Notes: generated by a model from the letters alone, not told the origin. 10,633 bases of DNA from Candidatus Pacearchaeota archaeon (GCA_017609795.1 JAFCDH010000041.1:1-10633); one strand, 5' to 3'; shown: positions 1 through 6,776, numbered from the stretch's first letter. Made by a program: numbers and translations.

Positions 1-46
1 TAATTTTTAGTTTAAAGTATTCTTTTTTTATTAATTCTTTTTCCAT
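1..46 (-). CDS. Start of an unidentified gene (5' fragment, 15 codons)
   Basis: An ATG at 46 opens a minus-strand frame reading MEKELIKKEYFKLKI before the window ends, so only the lysine-rich N-terminus is visible. The nearest in-frame upstream stop (TAA) lies a few codons before the ATG, and a TTG directly precedes it as an alternative start. The call rests mainly on what precedes it: a TATA-like box about 85 bp upstream in the same orientation, two perfect palindromes and a hairpin whose stem ends at the base before the ATG. No family can be assigned from 15 residues. It could still be a chance open frame. Confidence 0.4.
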   Translation of the reverse strand, partial: MEKELIKKEYFKLKI

Positions 47-80
47 CAAATTAGTTAGATTTTACACACGAACTAATTTG
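47..80 (-). promoter_or_regulatory. 5'-UTR hairpin abutting the start codon at 46
   Basis: Positions 47-56 (CAAATTAGTT) and 71-80 (AACTAATTTG) form a perfect 10-bp inverted repeat with a 14-nt loop. In the minus-strand transcript the 3' arm ends at the nucleotide before the ATG, so the folded RNA would place the start codon at the base of a stem. No Shine-Dalgarno motif is visible between the stem and the ATG. A translational control element is an inference; the perfect repeat is directly seen. Confidence 0.4.
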
Positions 81-90
81 TGGTTGCCTA

Positions 91-132
91 GGACATATGT
101 CCCTTGCTTCTACACGTGTAGAAAGATTTATA
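91..132 (-). promoter_or_regulatory. Promoter with TATA box and two perfect palindromes (candidate operators)
   Basis: On the minus strand a TATA-like box CTATAAAT (TATAAA at 132-127) is followed after 3 bp by the perfect 16-bp palindrome TTCTACACGTGTAGAA (108-123). The perfect 12-bp palindrome GGACATATGTCC (91-102) comes next. The archaeal transcription start is expected about 25 bp after the TATA box, near 102-105. The first palindrome would then lie between TATA and start, and the second at the start site, which is where archaeal repressors commonly bind. The regulator is not identifiable here. Confidence 0.45.
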
Positions 133-160
133 GGTGTTTTTAGGAGAAATAAAGATAATA

Positions 161-235
161 TGGCCCCAGGGGGATTTGAACCCCCGACACCTGGCTTAAA
201 AGGCCAGTGCTCTAACCAGACTGAGCTATGGAGCC
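161..235 (-). tRNA. tRNA-Lys (anticodon UUU)
   Basis: The minus strand folds into a complete 75-nt cloverleaf. The acceptor stem pairs GGCTCCA with TGGGGCC (one T-G pair), with discriminator A. The D arm is GCTC/GAGC. The anticodon stem CTGGC/GCCAG encloses the loop CTTTTAA, giving anticodon UUU for lysine. The T arm is GGGGG/CCCCC with loop TTCAAAT. The 3' CCA is not encoded, so it must be added by CCA transferase. There is no intron. A TATA-like TTTTTAAAC on the minus strand at about 268-276 predicts a transcription start about 10 nt before the gene. It lies 53 bp after the HAD gene on the same strand. A T-rich stretch after 161 may serve as terminator. Confidence 0.97.
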
Positions 236-288
236 ATGATAGGCATAGCTCAGAGAAGAATTTTTAGTTTAAAAAGGTTTTTGAGGTC

Positions 289-960
289 TTATTTCAATAA
301 TTTTTCTAAATCTAAAATATCCTTGATATTAAAATCAGCTATAGAATCAGTTTTATCCTCACTAACCAAACAAGTTTTAATTCCTAATGAATTTGGTGAT
401 TTTATATCTTGTTTTTTATTATCTCCAACATATAATGCTTGATTTCCAGAAATCTCCCTTACACTCAACCAATTTTTATATATTGTGCTATCAGTTTTAT
501 TACCAAATTTTTTTTCAGCCCAAAGATTATTAAATAAACTATAGGATATGCCAATTTTTTTTAATTTATTATAAGCAGATTTATATGCAGAACTTGTTAT
601 TAAATCTAATCCATATTCATTAGAAAGCCGTTCCAACATTTCATTTAATTTTTGATTTGGGTTTATCAAATCTAAAATATCTGCTTGCTCAAGTGATTCT
701 TGAACAATGTTCGAACCATTTAAAATCTTGTTATATCTTCTTGCTAATTCTTCAATTGTTCTTGAACCAGAATAACTCCAAGGAAAATTTCCATTATAAT
801 TTTCTTCAAATAAATTCTCTGCTTTTCCAATATTAATATTAAATGCAAAAGCTAATTTTTCGTAAATTTTACCTCTTACTCTTTGCTGAATTTTAGATGT
901 GGTAGGATATAAGGTTCCATCTAAATCAAAACCTACCACACAAATATTTTTTAAAGACAT
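289..960 (-). CDS. HAD-superfamily hydrolase, pyrimidine 5'-nucleotidase-like
   Basis: A 223-aa cytoplasmic HAD phosphatase. Motif I is FDLDGTLYP (residues 11-19), with the nucleophile Asp12 and acid/base Asp14. Motif II is ITSS (121-124). Lys155 is a plausible motif III, and motif IV is VGDNKKQD (178-185). The helical cap between motifs I and II makes it a class I (HAD-IA type) enzyme, and the DLDGTLYP signature resembles Sdt1-type pyrimidine 5'-nucleotidases. Phosphoglycolate phosphatase-like activity cannot be excluded. The start is taken as ATG 960, one base after the stop of the upstream gene; a TTG at 969 is possible but would overlap that stop. Its place downstream of thymidylate synthase suggests dephosphorylation of pyrimidine nucleotides, but this is inferred. 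Confidence 0.85.
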   Translation of the reverse strand: MSLKNICVVGFDLDGTLYPTTSKIQQRVRGKIYEKLAFAFNINIGKAENLFEENYNGNFPWSYSGSRTIEELARRYNKILNGSNIVQESLEQADILDLINPNQKLNEMLERLSNEYGLDLITSSAYKSAYNKLKKIGISYSLFNNLWAEKKFGNKTDSTIYKNWLSVREISGNQALYVGDNKKQDIKSPNSLGIKTCLVSEDKTDSIADFNIKDILDLEKLLK

Positions 961-961
961 T

Positions 962-1732
962 TTAATCAAATTTTTCTTTAAGAGGCCTTACATTTCCACT
1001 ATTAATCCCTCCACTTGGGAATAATCTATAAAGAACTTTATGTCCTGGGGAAGTTAACACATGAGTTTTATCAATTTTTTCTTCTATCCTTTCAGGTTCC
1101 TCATGAATACAATTATAAGGTTTTGGAGTAGCATAATAAGGAAAACCTTTAACTGGGGAATCAATAAAAAGAAGATTTTGTTCTAAACCTTTTCTAATAG
1201 CTGATTCAATTCTATGAGAACCATCACAAATCTCAGGAATTTTAACAGTTTCCCCTCTAAATCTCCTATACTCAGGAAAATCTAACTTTTCCACTTCTTG
1301 ATTTATAACATATTCTTTCTCTCTCATTACTGTTTTTAATTTATCACCAATAGATTCTGAATAATCTAATCCTTTTTCTAATCCAAATTTTATGGGTAAA
1401 ATCTCAACAACAGAGGGGGTTATAGTCCATTCTTTTGTCTCTTTATTTTCGTAAGAAAGGTAATCAACCCCTCCATCTAATTGAAAAATATCAATTCCTT
1501 TTTTTAAAAACATCTCATAAACTTGAGAAACTTTATTTAATTCAGTTAAATAAACAGATGGTTGAGGTGTAAATATTTCGCTTCTAATCTGTCCAGGATT
1601 CAATGCTTTTATTTTTATATCAGCCCTTTCATATATTTTAATATTAGGAAATCCCCTTAAACTAATCTTTCTAAGTCTAGAGCATAGTTCTCCAAAACCA
1701 AATTCATTTAAAATTTCAATTTTCTCTAGCAT
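962..1732 (-). CDS. Unrecognised 256-aa protein with DGSHR motif, coupled to thymidylate synthase
   Basis: I do not recognise this family with confidence. It is a soluble protein without signal peptide or membrane segment. The distinctive part is C-terminal: PEICDGSHRIESAIRKG (residues 166-182), then a run rich in Gly, Pro and aromatics (GFPYYATPKPYN, 196-207), and PGHKVLYRLFPSGGI (229-243). DGSHR followed by a helix resembles the DGHHR/GERR signature of the ParB/sulfiredoxin-like fold, which includes nucleotide-using enzymes such as the ADP-dependent serine kinase SerK. That link is only a motif similarity. The start is taken as ATG 1732, preceded by GGGGGTT as a possible ribosome site; a TTG at 1744 is the alternative. 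It overlaps the thymidylate synthase end by 17 bp, so the two are almost certainly co-translated and probably functionally linked. Confidence 0.8.
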   Translation of the reverse strand: MLEKIEILNEFGFGELCSRLRKISLRGFPNIKIYERADIKIKALNPGQIRSEIFTPQPSVYLTELNKVSQVYEMFLKKGIDIFQLDGGVDYLSYENKETKEWTITPSVVEILPIKFGLEKGLDYSESIGDKLKTVMREKEYVINQEVEKLDFPEYRRFRGETVKIPEICDGSHRIESAIRKGLEQNLLFIDSPVKGFPYYATPKPYNCIHEEPERIEEKIDKTHVLTSPGHKVLYRLFPSGGINSGNVRPLKEKFD

Positions 1733-2678
1733 GATAACCCCCAAGATATTTTGAAATTTCTTTTATTTTTCCTACTTGTCTTTCTCCTCTTTCTACAAAT
1801 CTTTTTTGAGTTTGATCAATAATTTTTTTTTCTACTTTTAATCTTTCCTCTTCCATGTATCCAAAAACAAATTTTCGATTATAAGCTCTTTCAACTATTG
1901 TTTCATTTTTTTCTTTTGATTTTTCAAGCCTTTCTATAAATCCTTTTAAAATAGGTTGGTCTCTTGCTGAAACATGATATGAATCAGAAAAATCAAGCAA
2001 TCTCCCATTTTTAAGAATCATTCCAGTATTTTCTATAACTTTTTCTCTAATATAACATTGTAAAGCATATTCCCCAGCTAGATTCATTGGTGCCGCAATC
2101 ATAACATTTCTACTTCTAAAACGAAAATTCATATTTAATTTAAATGTATTATCTTTACAAGGGGCAATATATGCCCAAACACTTTGCATGCATGGAGGGT
2201 CTTTATGTCCAATATCTAATTTAGGAACCCAAGTTATTGCAGTATTTCTTCTTGTATAAGGTTCATTGGATAAACCTTTTATCATTGATTCTATTTGGTC
2301 AATAGTTTCTCTTCCATCAGGATAACTTGCAAGCCTTTGATGATAATGATAAGCCCATCTTTTATCACTTACAGAGTCATAATCATCAACAACCCAAGAA
2401 TCTTTAGCACCAAGAAGTTCCATTTCATATCCTAATAAATCTTCAATCCCACACCCAATATATTTATGCATAAATAATTTAGAATCAGGATTTTCAATAA
2501 CCATAGTCATTGTTGAATCTAATTGTAATTTTCCTTTGTCTTTAGGGCCTTGTCTTTTATACATCCCCCCATGATTATATAACTCTACAACAGAATTTTC
2601 CCAAGCTTCAGGAAGACTCTCGCCCTTTACATTTAAAACAGGAATATCCCCATTAAACTCTTCACTCCTTTTTTCCAT
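1716..2678 (-). CDS. Thymidylate synthase (ThyA-type), divergent
   Basis: A 320-aa ThyA-fold protein. The family methylates dUMP to dTMP using methylene-tetrahydrofolate. Recognisable blocks are the phosphate-binding Arg pair in NEPYTRRNTAITW (138-150), the nucleophile Cys163 in DPPCMQ, the block RSRNVMIAAPMNLAGEYAL (188-206), and SYHVSARD (233-240) at the usual H-x-Y position. Asn199 matches the Asn that selects dUMP. Two normally conserved residues differ: Asn191 stands where ThyA has Asp (E. coli D169) and Ser237 where it has Tyr (Y209). The C-terminus carries about 75 extra, largely charged residues. The protein may therefore be a standard TS, a TS with altered chemistry, or a hydroxymethylase-like variant. 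ATG 2678 is preferred over GTG 2681. A TATA-like stretch 22-33 bp upstream suggests a leaderless mRNA. It is the first gene of the operon ending at the HAD gene. Confidence 0.82.
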   Translation of the reverse strand: MEKRSEEFNGDIPVLNVKGESLPEAWENSVVELYNHGGMYKRQGPKDKGKLQLDSTMTMVIENPDSKLFMHKYIGCGIEDLLGYEMELLGAKDSWVVDDYDSVSDKRWAYHYHQRLASYPDGRETIDQIESMIKGLSNEPYTRRNTAITWVPKLDIGHKDPPCMQSVWAYIAPCKDNTFKLNMNFRFRSRNVMIAAPMNLAGEYALQCYIREKVIENTGMILKNGRLLDFSDSYHVSARDQPILKGFIERLEKSKEKNETIVERAYNRKFVFGYMEEERLKVEKKIIDQTQKRFVERGERQVGKIKEISKYLGGYHAREN

Positions 2679-2699
2679 CACAAAAAAACTTCTTTTTCA

Positions 2700-2711
2700 T
2701 TTAAATATATT
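2700..2711 (-). promoter_or_regulatory. TATA box of the thymidylate synthase operon
   Basis: The minus strand reads AATATATTTAAAT (2711-2699), an archaeal TATA-like box centred about 27 bp before ATG 2678. That is the distance expected if transcription starts at the start codon. A second AT-rich palindrome, AAATATATTT (2723-2732), lies 20 bp further upstream and could be the real box; transcription would then start near 2700. Confidence 0.4.
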
Positions 2712-2849
2712 ATTATTCTAAGAAATATATTTTATCAATATTCAATTCCTCAATATCTTATAAGCTCAATAAAGAGATATTATCTGAGTTTTCTCCAAAG
2801 CTTATCCAATCATCTTCATCTCGTTATATTTCATAAATGTAAAAGATAT

Positions 2850-2983
2850 CTACCTCATTTAGGAGGTAGCCAAACAATATCTATATCTTATAAAATGTAA
2901 CGCTTTAAAGAAAAGAAGTGTACAGCTTAAAGATTTATAAAGGTATTAAGGAAGCCACGGGCTTTAGCCCGTGGAGGATGTCA
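2850..2983 (+). mobile_element. IS200/IS605-like end pair without transposase (MITE/PATE-like remnant)
   Basis: Two hairpins about 105 bp apart bracket a gene-free stretch. The right one, CCACGGGCTTTAGCCCGTGG (2955-2974), is preceded by GAAG and followed by AGGATGTCAC. This layout, a GC-rich stem closed by TTTA, then a short tail ending in TCAC, is the usual right end of IS200/IS605 elements, where it also forms the 3' hairpin of the omega RNA used by TnpB. The left one, CTACCTC/GAGGTAG with a 6-nt loop (2850-2869), could be the left-end hairpin. No tnpA or tnpB coding sequence is visible between or beside them. The exact element borders are not determined. The right hairpin is convincing and the left assignment weaker. 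Confidence 0.5.
2955..2974 (+). repeat. Perfect GC-rich hairpin (IS605-type right-end / omega-RNA-like)
   Basis: A perfect 20-nt inverted repeat, 8 bp with a TTTA loop, is much richer in GC than its surroundings. A TATA-like TTTATAAA lies just upstream on the plus strand (2934-2941). It stands 39 bp beyond the thioredoxin stop codon, so it could also end that gene's transcript, but the flanks (GAAG before, GGATGTCAC after) favour a transposon end. Confidence 0.7.
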
Positions 2984-3012
2984 CACATTCCAGAAAACAA
3001 TAAAAATCCAAA

Positions 3013-3345
3013 TCACAAAAACGCTTTAACTTTACTCTCAATAACCTCTGCAGTTTGTGCACCAATTATTCTATCAACTTCTTTTCCATCTTTAAAAATA
3101 ATTAAACAAGGAATTGATGAAATATTATATTTTTGCGCAAGTTCTTGATTATCATCAATATTAATTTTAGTAAATTTAACTTTAGGTATTTGTTCAGCTA
3201 AATCTTCAATAATTGGAGAAATCATTAGACAAGGCATGCACCATTCTGCAAAAAAATCAACTACAACAACTTTATGAGAATTATTAATTATTTCATTAAA
3301 CTCTTCGTTTGTAACTTCCATTGCCGAGTCATTTTTTGCAACCAT
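3013..3345 (-). CDS. Thioredoxin
   Basis: A 110-aa cytoplasmic thioredoxin of normal length. The redox motif is WCMPC (residues 35-39), preceded by the VVDFFAEW strand (28-35). The cis-proline lies in SSIPC (76-80), and the GKEVDRIIGA segment (87-96) closes the fold. Methionine replaces the common glycine in WCGPC, and the residue after the cis-proline is Cys80, where Thr is usual, giving a third cysteine near the active site. The family reduces disulfides, including the active site or C-terminal cysteines of ribonucleotide reductase. It lies 97 bp downstream of nrdJ on the same strand, so it probably serves that enzyme. A TATA-like stretch at about 3391-3400 could provide its own promoter. 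Met9 is an alternative start. Confidence 0.93.
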   Translation of the reverse strand: MVAKNDSAMEVTNEEFNEIINNSHKVVVVDFFAEWCMPCLMISPIIEDLAEQIPKVKFTKINIDDNQELAQKYNISSIPCLIIFKDGKEVDRIIGAQTAEVIESKVKAFL

Positions 3346-3442
3346 TTTGTATTTCCCAATCTGTCACCACTTAATTTCTTAAAAATCATTAAAAAATATA
3401 GAAATAAAAGGTTAATAAAGGTTTTTGTTTGTTGTTTTTGAA

Positions 3443-6259
3443 TTATTTTCCACAACCACTATATTCAATATGATTACAATTTGGATTTGGACATCTCTCT
3501 TCACAATGTCCAAATTTAATCATCTGACTTTGACATTTAATACAAAATCCCCCCCTTTCTCCAATAAGTTTCTTATCATCTTTTTTTTGAGGATTATTTT
3601 CACCAGAGGAATTTACTTTTATTGTTTCAGATTGTTTTTTATTTTTTTCTTCATCATCTTTATTCCCCCCATCAAATTTTTTCTCCATCCAATTAAATAT
3701 ATAATCAATAATAGAGTCTGCAGTGTGTATTCCTAATTCTTTAGCTCCTGCAAGAACAAATCCTCTTGGATCAAATTTTTGATGTTTAAATTTATTTGAA
3801 AGAGTTTTTACAGGAACTCCATATTGAAGGGACATAGAGGTAAGGGTTCCAATAACATCCATTAATCCTCCAACAGTACTTCCTTCCTTTGCCATATTAA
3901 TAAATAATTCTCCAGGAGCATCATCTTCAAAAAGCCCAACAGTTAAATAACCTTCATGGGCTTCTCTTTCATCAAGACTAGGACTAATAGCAAACTTATG
4001 AGTTATAGAATTTCTTGTGTTTGGGAGTCTTCTTCTTATAGGTTCTAATTTTTTCTCCAACCCCTTTACATTGGTTTTTGAAACAGAAACAGGCTGTCTT
4101 GGTTTACTTCCATATCTATATATTGCAACAGCTTTTAATCCTTTTTTCCATGCATCAATATATGTTTGTTTTATTTCTTCTATTGTTGTATCTTCATCCA
4201 TATTAATAGTTTTTGAAATTGCTCCTGATAAAAATGGTTGAGCAGCCGCCATCATATTTATATGCCCTTGTGGGGAAATACTTCTTTTACCATTTGCAGG
4301 CTTTAATGCACAATCAAAAACAGGAAGATGTTCTTCTTTTAATTCACTTCCTTCTATTGTTTCATTTTCATTAATATAATATAATATAGATTTTTTTTGT
4401 TCTTCACTATAACCTAATCTATCTAATGCAAAAGGAACTGCTTGATTAACCATTTTTAAAGTCCCTCCTCCAGCTAATAATTTATATTTAACTAAAGCAG
4501 TATCTGGTTCAATACCAGTAGTATCAAAGTCCATCATAAATCCAATTGTACCTGTTGGAGCAAGAACAGTTGCTTGGGCATTTCTAAATCCTTGTTTTTC
4601 TCCTTTTTCTAAATCATATTCCCAATCTTTAATAGCAGAATTTAAAGCTTCTTCTAATCCTAAGTCTTTTGGAAGAAGTTTTTTATCTATTTTTTTTGTA
4701 TAATCTAAATGCATTTTTATTACATTTAACATTGCATCTTTATTTTTATCAAACTCTTCAAAAGCACCTAATCCTTTTGCCATTTTTGTTGAGGCTTTAT
4801 ATACATTTGCAGTTTGAAGTGCAGTTATTGTTGAAGCAATAGCTCTTCCTTCATCAGAATCATATGGAATTCCCCAAGACATTAATAATCCCCCTAAATT
4901 TCCATAACCTTGACCTAGAGGTCTAAATTTATGAGAATTTTCAGCTATTTCTTTTCTTGGAAAACTAGAATTATCATAAAGTAAATCTTGAGCAATAGCT
5001 ACATATTCTACAGCTTTTTTAAAATCAGAAGTATTAAATTTTCCATTCTCATCTACAAAACCTCTTAAATTTAATGAAGCTAAATTACAAGAACTATTAT
5101 CAATAAACATATATTCAGAACAAGGATTACTTGCATTTATTCTTCCAGAATTTGGACAAGTATGCCACATATTTATTGTAGTATCAAATTGCATCCCAGG
5201 ATCTCCGCATTCCCAAGTTCCTTTTGCAATCAAATCCATTAAATTATTTGCTTTATATTTTGGCATTTGATCTACAAGTTCCATATTATGAACAGGAACA
5301 GTTTGCCAGTCTTCATCTTTTTCCACAGCATTCATAAATTCATCGCTAGCTCTTATAGATAAGTTTGCATTTTGATATAATGCATTATCTACAGCAAAAT
5401 CAGAATCATATCCTGCATTTATCATATCTCTTATTAATTTTTCTTGTATCATTTTAGCTTCAATAAATTCTTTAATATCTGGATGAGATACTTTAAGAGA
5501 ATTCATTTTAGCAGCCCTTCTTGTTTTCCCCCCGGACTTAACAATTCTTGCTATTTGGTCATAAAACGCAAAATATGCAAGAGGGCCAGAAGGTTTTCCT
5601 CCACCAGATAATGATTCTCTTGAACTTCTTAATGTAGAAAGATCTGTTCCACTTCCAGAGCCATGACTAAATAAAATCCCTTCATAAACAGAAAGCATTA
5701 AAATATCCTTCATAGTATCTGCGACAGATTGAATAAAACAAGCAGAAGTTTGAGGATATAAATGAATTTTTCCTTTAGGTATCTTTTTTATTCTATCACC
5801 AATAAATGAATATTCATCTTTATCATCTTTTGTTTTTCTAGAAGGATATCTATCTGTTCCTACATTAAACCAAACAGGAGAATTAAATGAAGCTCTTTGG
5901 TCAAAAGCCAATTTTGATATTTCCTGATTAAAAATTTCTTTACTATTTTCATTAAAATATCTATCTTTTAATCCCCAATTTGCAATAGTTTCACTAACTC
6001 TTCCAACCAATTGTCTAAGGGACGATTCTCTTTCTATATTTTCTTGATCACCATAAAAATATTTTGAGGCAATAACTTTTCTAGCTAATTCACTAAAATA
6101 TCTTGGGAATTCACAATCTTTTTGTGTAAATAAAGGTTTTCGTCCTTCATCAGTTATCTCAACGTCAGATTTATTCCATGGAATGCCTTCATAAACATCC
6201 AATCCTTCATGAGTAAAATATCTATCAATCACTAAACCATAACCATCTCCCTCTCCCAT
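3443..6259 (-). CDS. nrdJ: Adenosylcobalamin-dependent (class II) ribonucleoside-diphosphate reductase
   Basis: A 938-aa class II reductase that makes deoxyribonucleotides using a cobalamin-derived radical. FNSPVWFN (125-132) and TSACFI (171-176) mark the N-terminal barrel, with Cys174 as first redox cysteine. NPCSE (378-382) holds the radical Cys380 with its Asn and Glu partners, and SSCNLASLNL (389-398) gives the second redox Cys391. The 11-residue gap between Cys380 and Cys391 is as in NrdJ of Thermotoga type. APTGTIGFMMD is the substrate phosphate loop. A TSCPD domain (HEGYLTVGLF to the MSLQYG region) follows, then a charged linker. A C-terminal zinc-ribbon-like tail has FCIKC, three more cysteines (ERCPNPNC and the one before) and a final SGCGK, likely passing electrons from thioredoxin. 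No NrdB-like small subunit is nearby, consistent with class II. The gene starts three bases after the nrdR stop, so the two are one operon. Cobalamin must be made or acquired by the cell. Confidence 0.95.
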   Translation of the reverse strand: MGEGDGYGLVIDRYFTHEGLDVYEGIPWNKSDVEITDEGRKPLFTQKDCEFPRYFSELARKVIASKYFYGDQENIERESSLRQLVGRVSETIANWGLKDRYFNENSKEIFNQEISKLAFDQRASFNSPVWFNVGTDRYPSRKTKDDKDEYSFIGDRIKKIPKGKIHLYPQTSACFIQSVADTMKDILMLSVYEGILFSHGSGSGTDLSTLRSSRESLSGGGKPSGPLAYFAFYDQIARIVKSGGKTRRAAKMNSLKVSHPDIKEFIEAKMIQEKLIRDMINAGYDSDFAVDNALYQNANLSIRASDEFMNAVEKDEDWQTVPVHNMELVDQMPKYKANNLMDLIAKGTWECGDPGMQFDTTINMWHTCPNSGRINASNPCSEYMFIDNSSCNLASLNLRGFVDENGKFNTSDFKKAVEYVAIAQDLLYDNSSFPRKEIAENSHKFRPLGQGYGNLGGLLMSWGIPYDSDEGRAIASTITALQTANVYKASTKMAKGLGAFEEFDKNKDAMLNVIKMHLDYTKKIDKKLLPKDLGLEEALNSAIKDWEYDLEKGEKQGFRNAQATVLAPTGTIGFMMDFDTTGIEPDTALVKYKLLAGGGTLKMVNQAVPFALDRLGYSEEQKKSILYYINENETIEGSELKEEHLPVFDCALKPANGKRSISPQGHINMMAAAQPFLSGAISKTINMDEDTTIEEIKQTYIDAWKKGLKAVAIYRYGSKPRQPVSVSKTNVKGLEKKLEPIRRRLPNTRNSITHKFAISPSLDEREAHEGYLTVGLFEDDAPGELFINMAKEGSTVGGLMDVIGTLTSMSLQYGVPVKTLSNKFKHQKFDPRGFVLAGAKELGIHTADSIIDYIFNWMEKKFDGGNKDDEEKNKKQSETIKVNSSGENNPQKKDDKKLIGERGGFCIKCQSQMIKFGHCEERCPNPNCNHIEYSGCGK

Positions 6260-6262
6260 CTT

Positions 6263-6694
6263 CTACAAACCCCTCATCTCCTTTTTAAAATCTTTAACAT
6301 CATGAAAATCTTTGTAAACACTTGCAAATCTAATATATGCAACTTTATCTAATTTTTTTAATTTTTGCATCACCATTTTTCCAATCATTTCTCCTTTTAC
6401 TTCTTTGCCTTTTTTAACTAATTTTTCTTTAATGTCTTCAACAATCTTATCTATTTTTTCCATAGATACTGGTCGTTTTTGACAAGCTTTAATTAAACCT
6501 AGTCTTAATTTTTCATCTAAAAAGTGCTCTCTTCTGCCATCTTTTTTTACAACAATAATATCTTTTTCTTCAACTTTTTCATAAGTTGTAAATCTTTTTT
6601 TACATTTCAAACACTCTCTTCTTCTCCGAGCACCTTGTTTTGATTCTCTTTTGTTTGTTACTTTTGTGTTTGAACCACAAAATTTGCACTTCAT
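6263..6694 (-). CDS. nrdR: Transcriptional repressor NrdR
   Basis: A 143-aa NrdR, the nucleotide-sensing repressor of ribonucleotide reductase genes. The N-terminal zinc ribbon uses Cys3, Cys6, Cys28 and Cys31, followed by the family signature RRRREC (23-28) and KRFTTYE (33-39). The ribbon is about three residues shorter than usual, and the common VIDSR reads VTNKR. The rest is an ATP-cone from DIIVVKKDGRREHF (about 45-58) to AYIRFASVYKDF, which binds ATP or dATP and sets the oligomeric state. The start is taken at ATG 6694 because NrdR proteins begin M-K/R-C; an in-frame ATG at 6706 adds MREK. It leads an operon with nrdJ, preceded by two NrdR-box-like palindromes. NrdR is common in bacteria and much less so in archaea, so past transfer is possible. 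Confidence 0.94.
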   Translation of the reverse strand: MKCKFCGSNTKVTNKRESKQGARRRRECLKCKKRFTTYEKVEEKDIIVVKKDGRREHFLDEKLRLGLIKACQKRPVSMEKIDKIVEDIKEKLVKKGKEVKGEMIGKMVMQKLKKLDKVAYIRFASVYKDFHDVKDFKKEMRGL

Positions 6695-6776
6695 TTTTTC
6701 TCTCATTCTGAGTTTTATTCATCTTTATCTCATTATTTTTATAGAGATATTAGTTTTTAATCATAATATAAAAGAA

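Noticed and set aside
2..273. A 15-bp direct repeat (AATTTTTAGTTTAAA at 2-16 and 259-273) flanking tRNA-Lys, as in an integration site
   Set aside because: The repeat is almost all A/T and one or two such matches are expected by chance in 10 kb of this composition. The second copy overlaps the tRNA's TATA-like box and no integrase is nearby.
2662..2700. A 12-codon ORF from ATG 2700 (MKKKFFCDGKKE) overlapping the thymidylate synthase start, as a leader peptide
   Set aside because: It is short and lysine-rich in A-rich sequence, with no ribosome site, and the TATA-like box at 2700-2711 would start transcription downstream of it.
2703..2732. Two AATATATT-type palindromes 20 bp apart upstream of thymidylate synthase, as NrdR boxes
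   Set aside because: They lack the CAC/GTG-like or ACA/TGT outer arms seen in the nrdR pair, and their spacing is 20 rather than 31 bp. They are more simply read as TATA boxes.
2764..2788. Hairpin around AGATATTATCT with outer CTCA/TGAG arms as a riboswitch or terminator
   Set aside because: The inner stem is only 5 bp of mostly A/T and no T-run or conserved RNA motif follows. It is also upstream of the predicted thymidylate synthase transcript.
2918..3148. A plus-strand 76-codon frame running through the right-end hairpin and antisense to thioredoxin
   Set aside because: It lies opposite the well-supported thioredoxin 3' end, starts at a GTG in the mobile-element remnant, and has no family signature. 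The hairpin-coded part reads like the usual tail shadow of IS605 ends.
3425..3736. Plus-strand open frames opposite nrdJ (3425-3736 and 4017-4241)
   Set aside because: Phenylalanine- and isoleucine-rich shadows of the lysine/glutamate-rich nrdJ coding strand, with no independent support.
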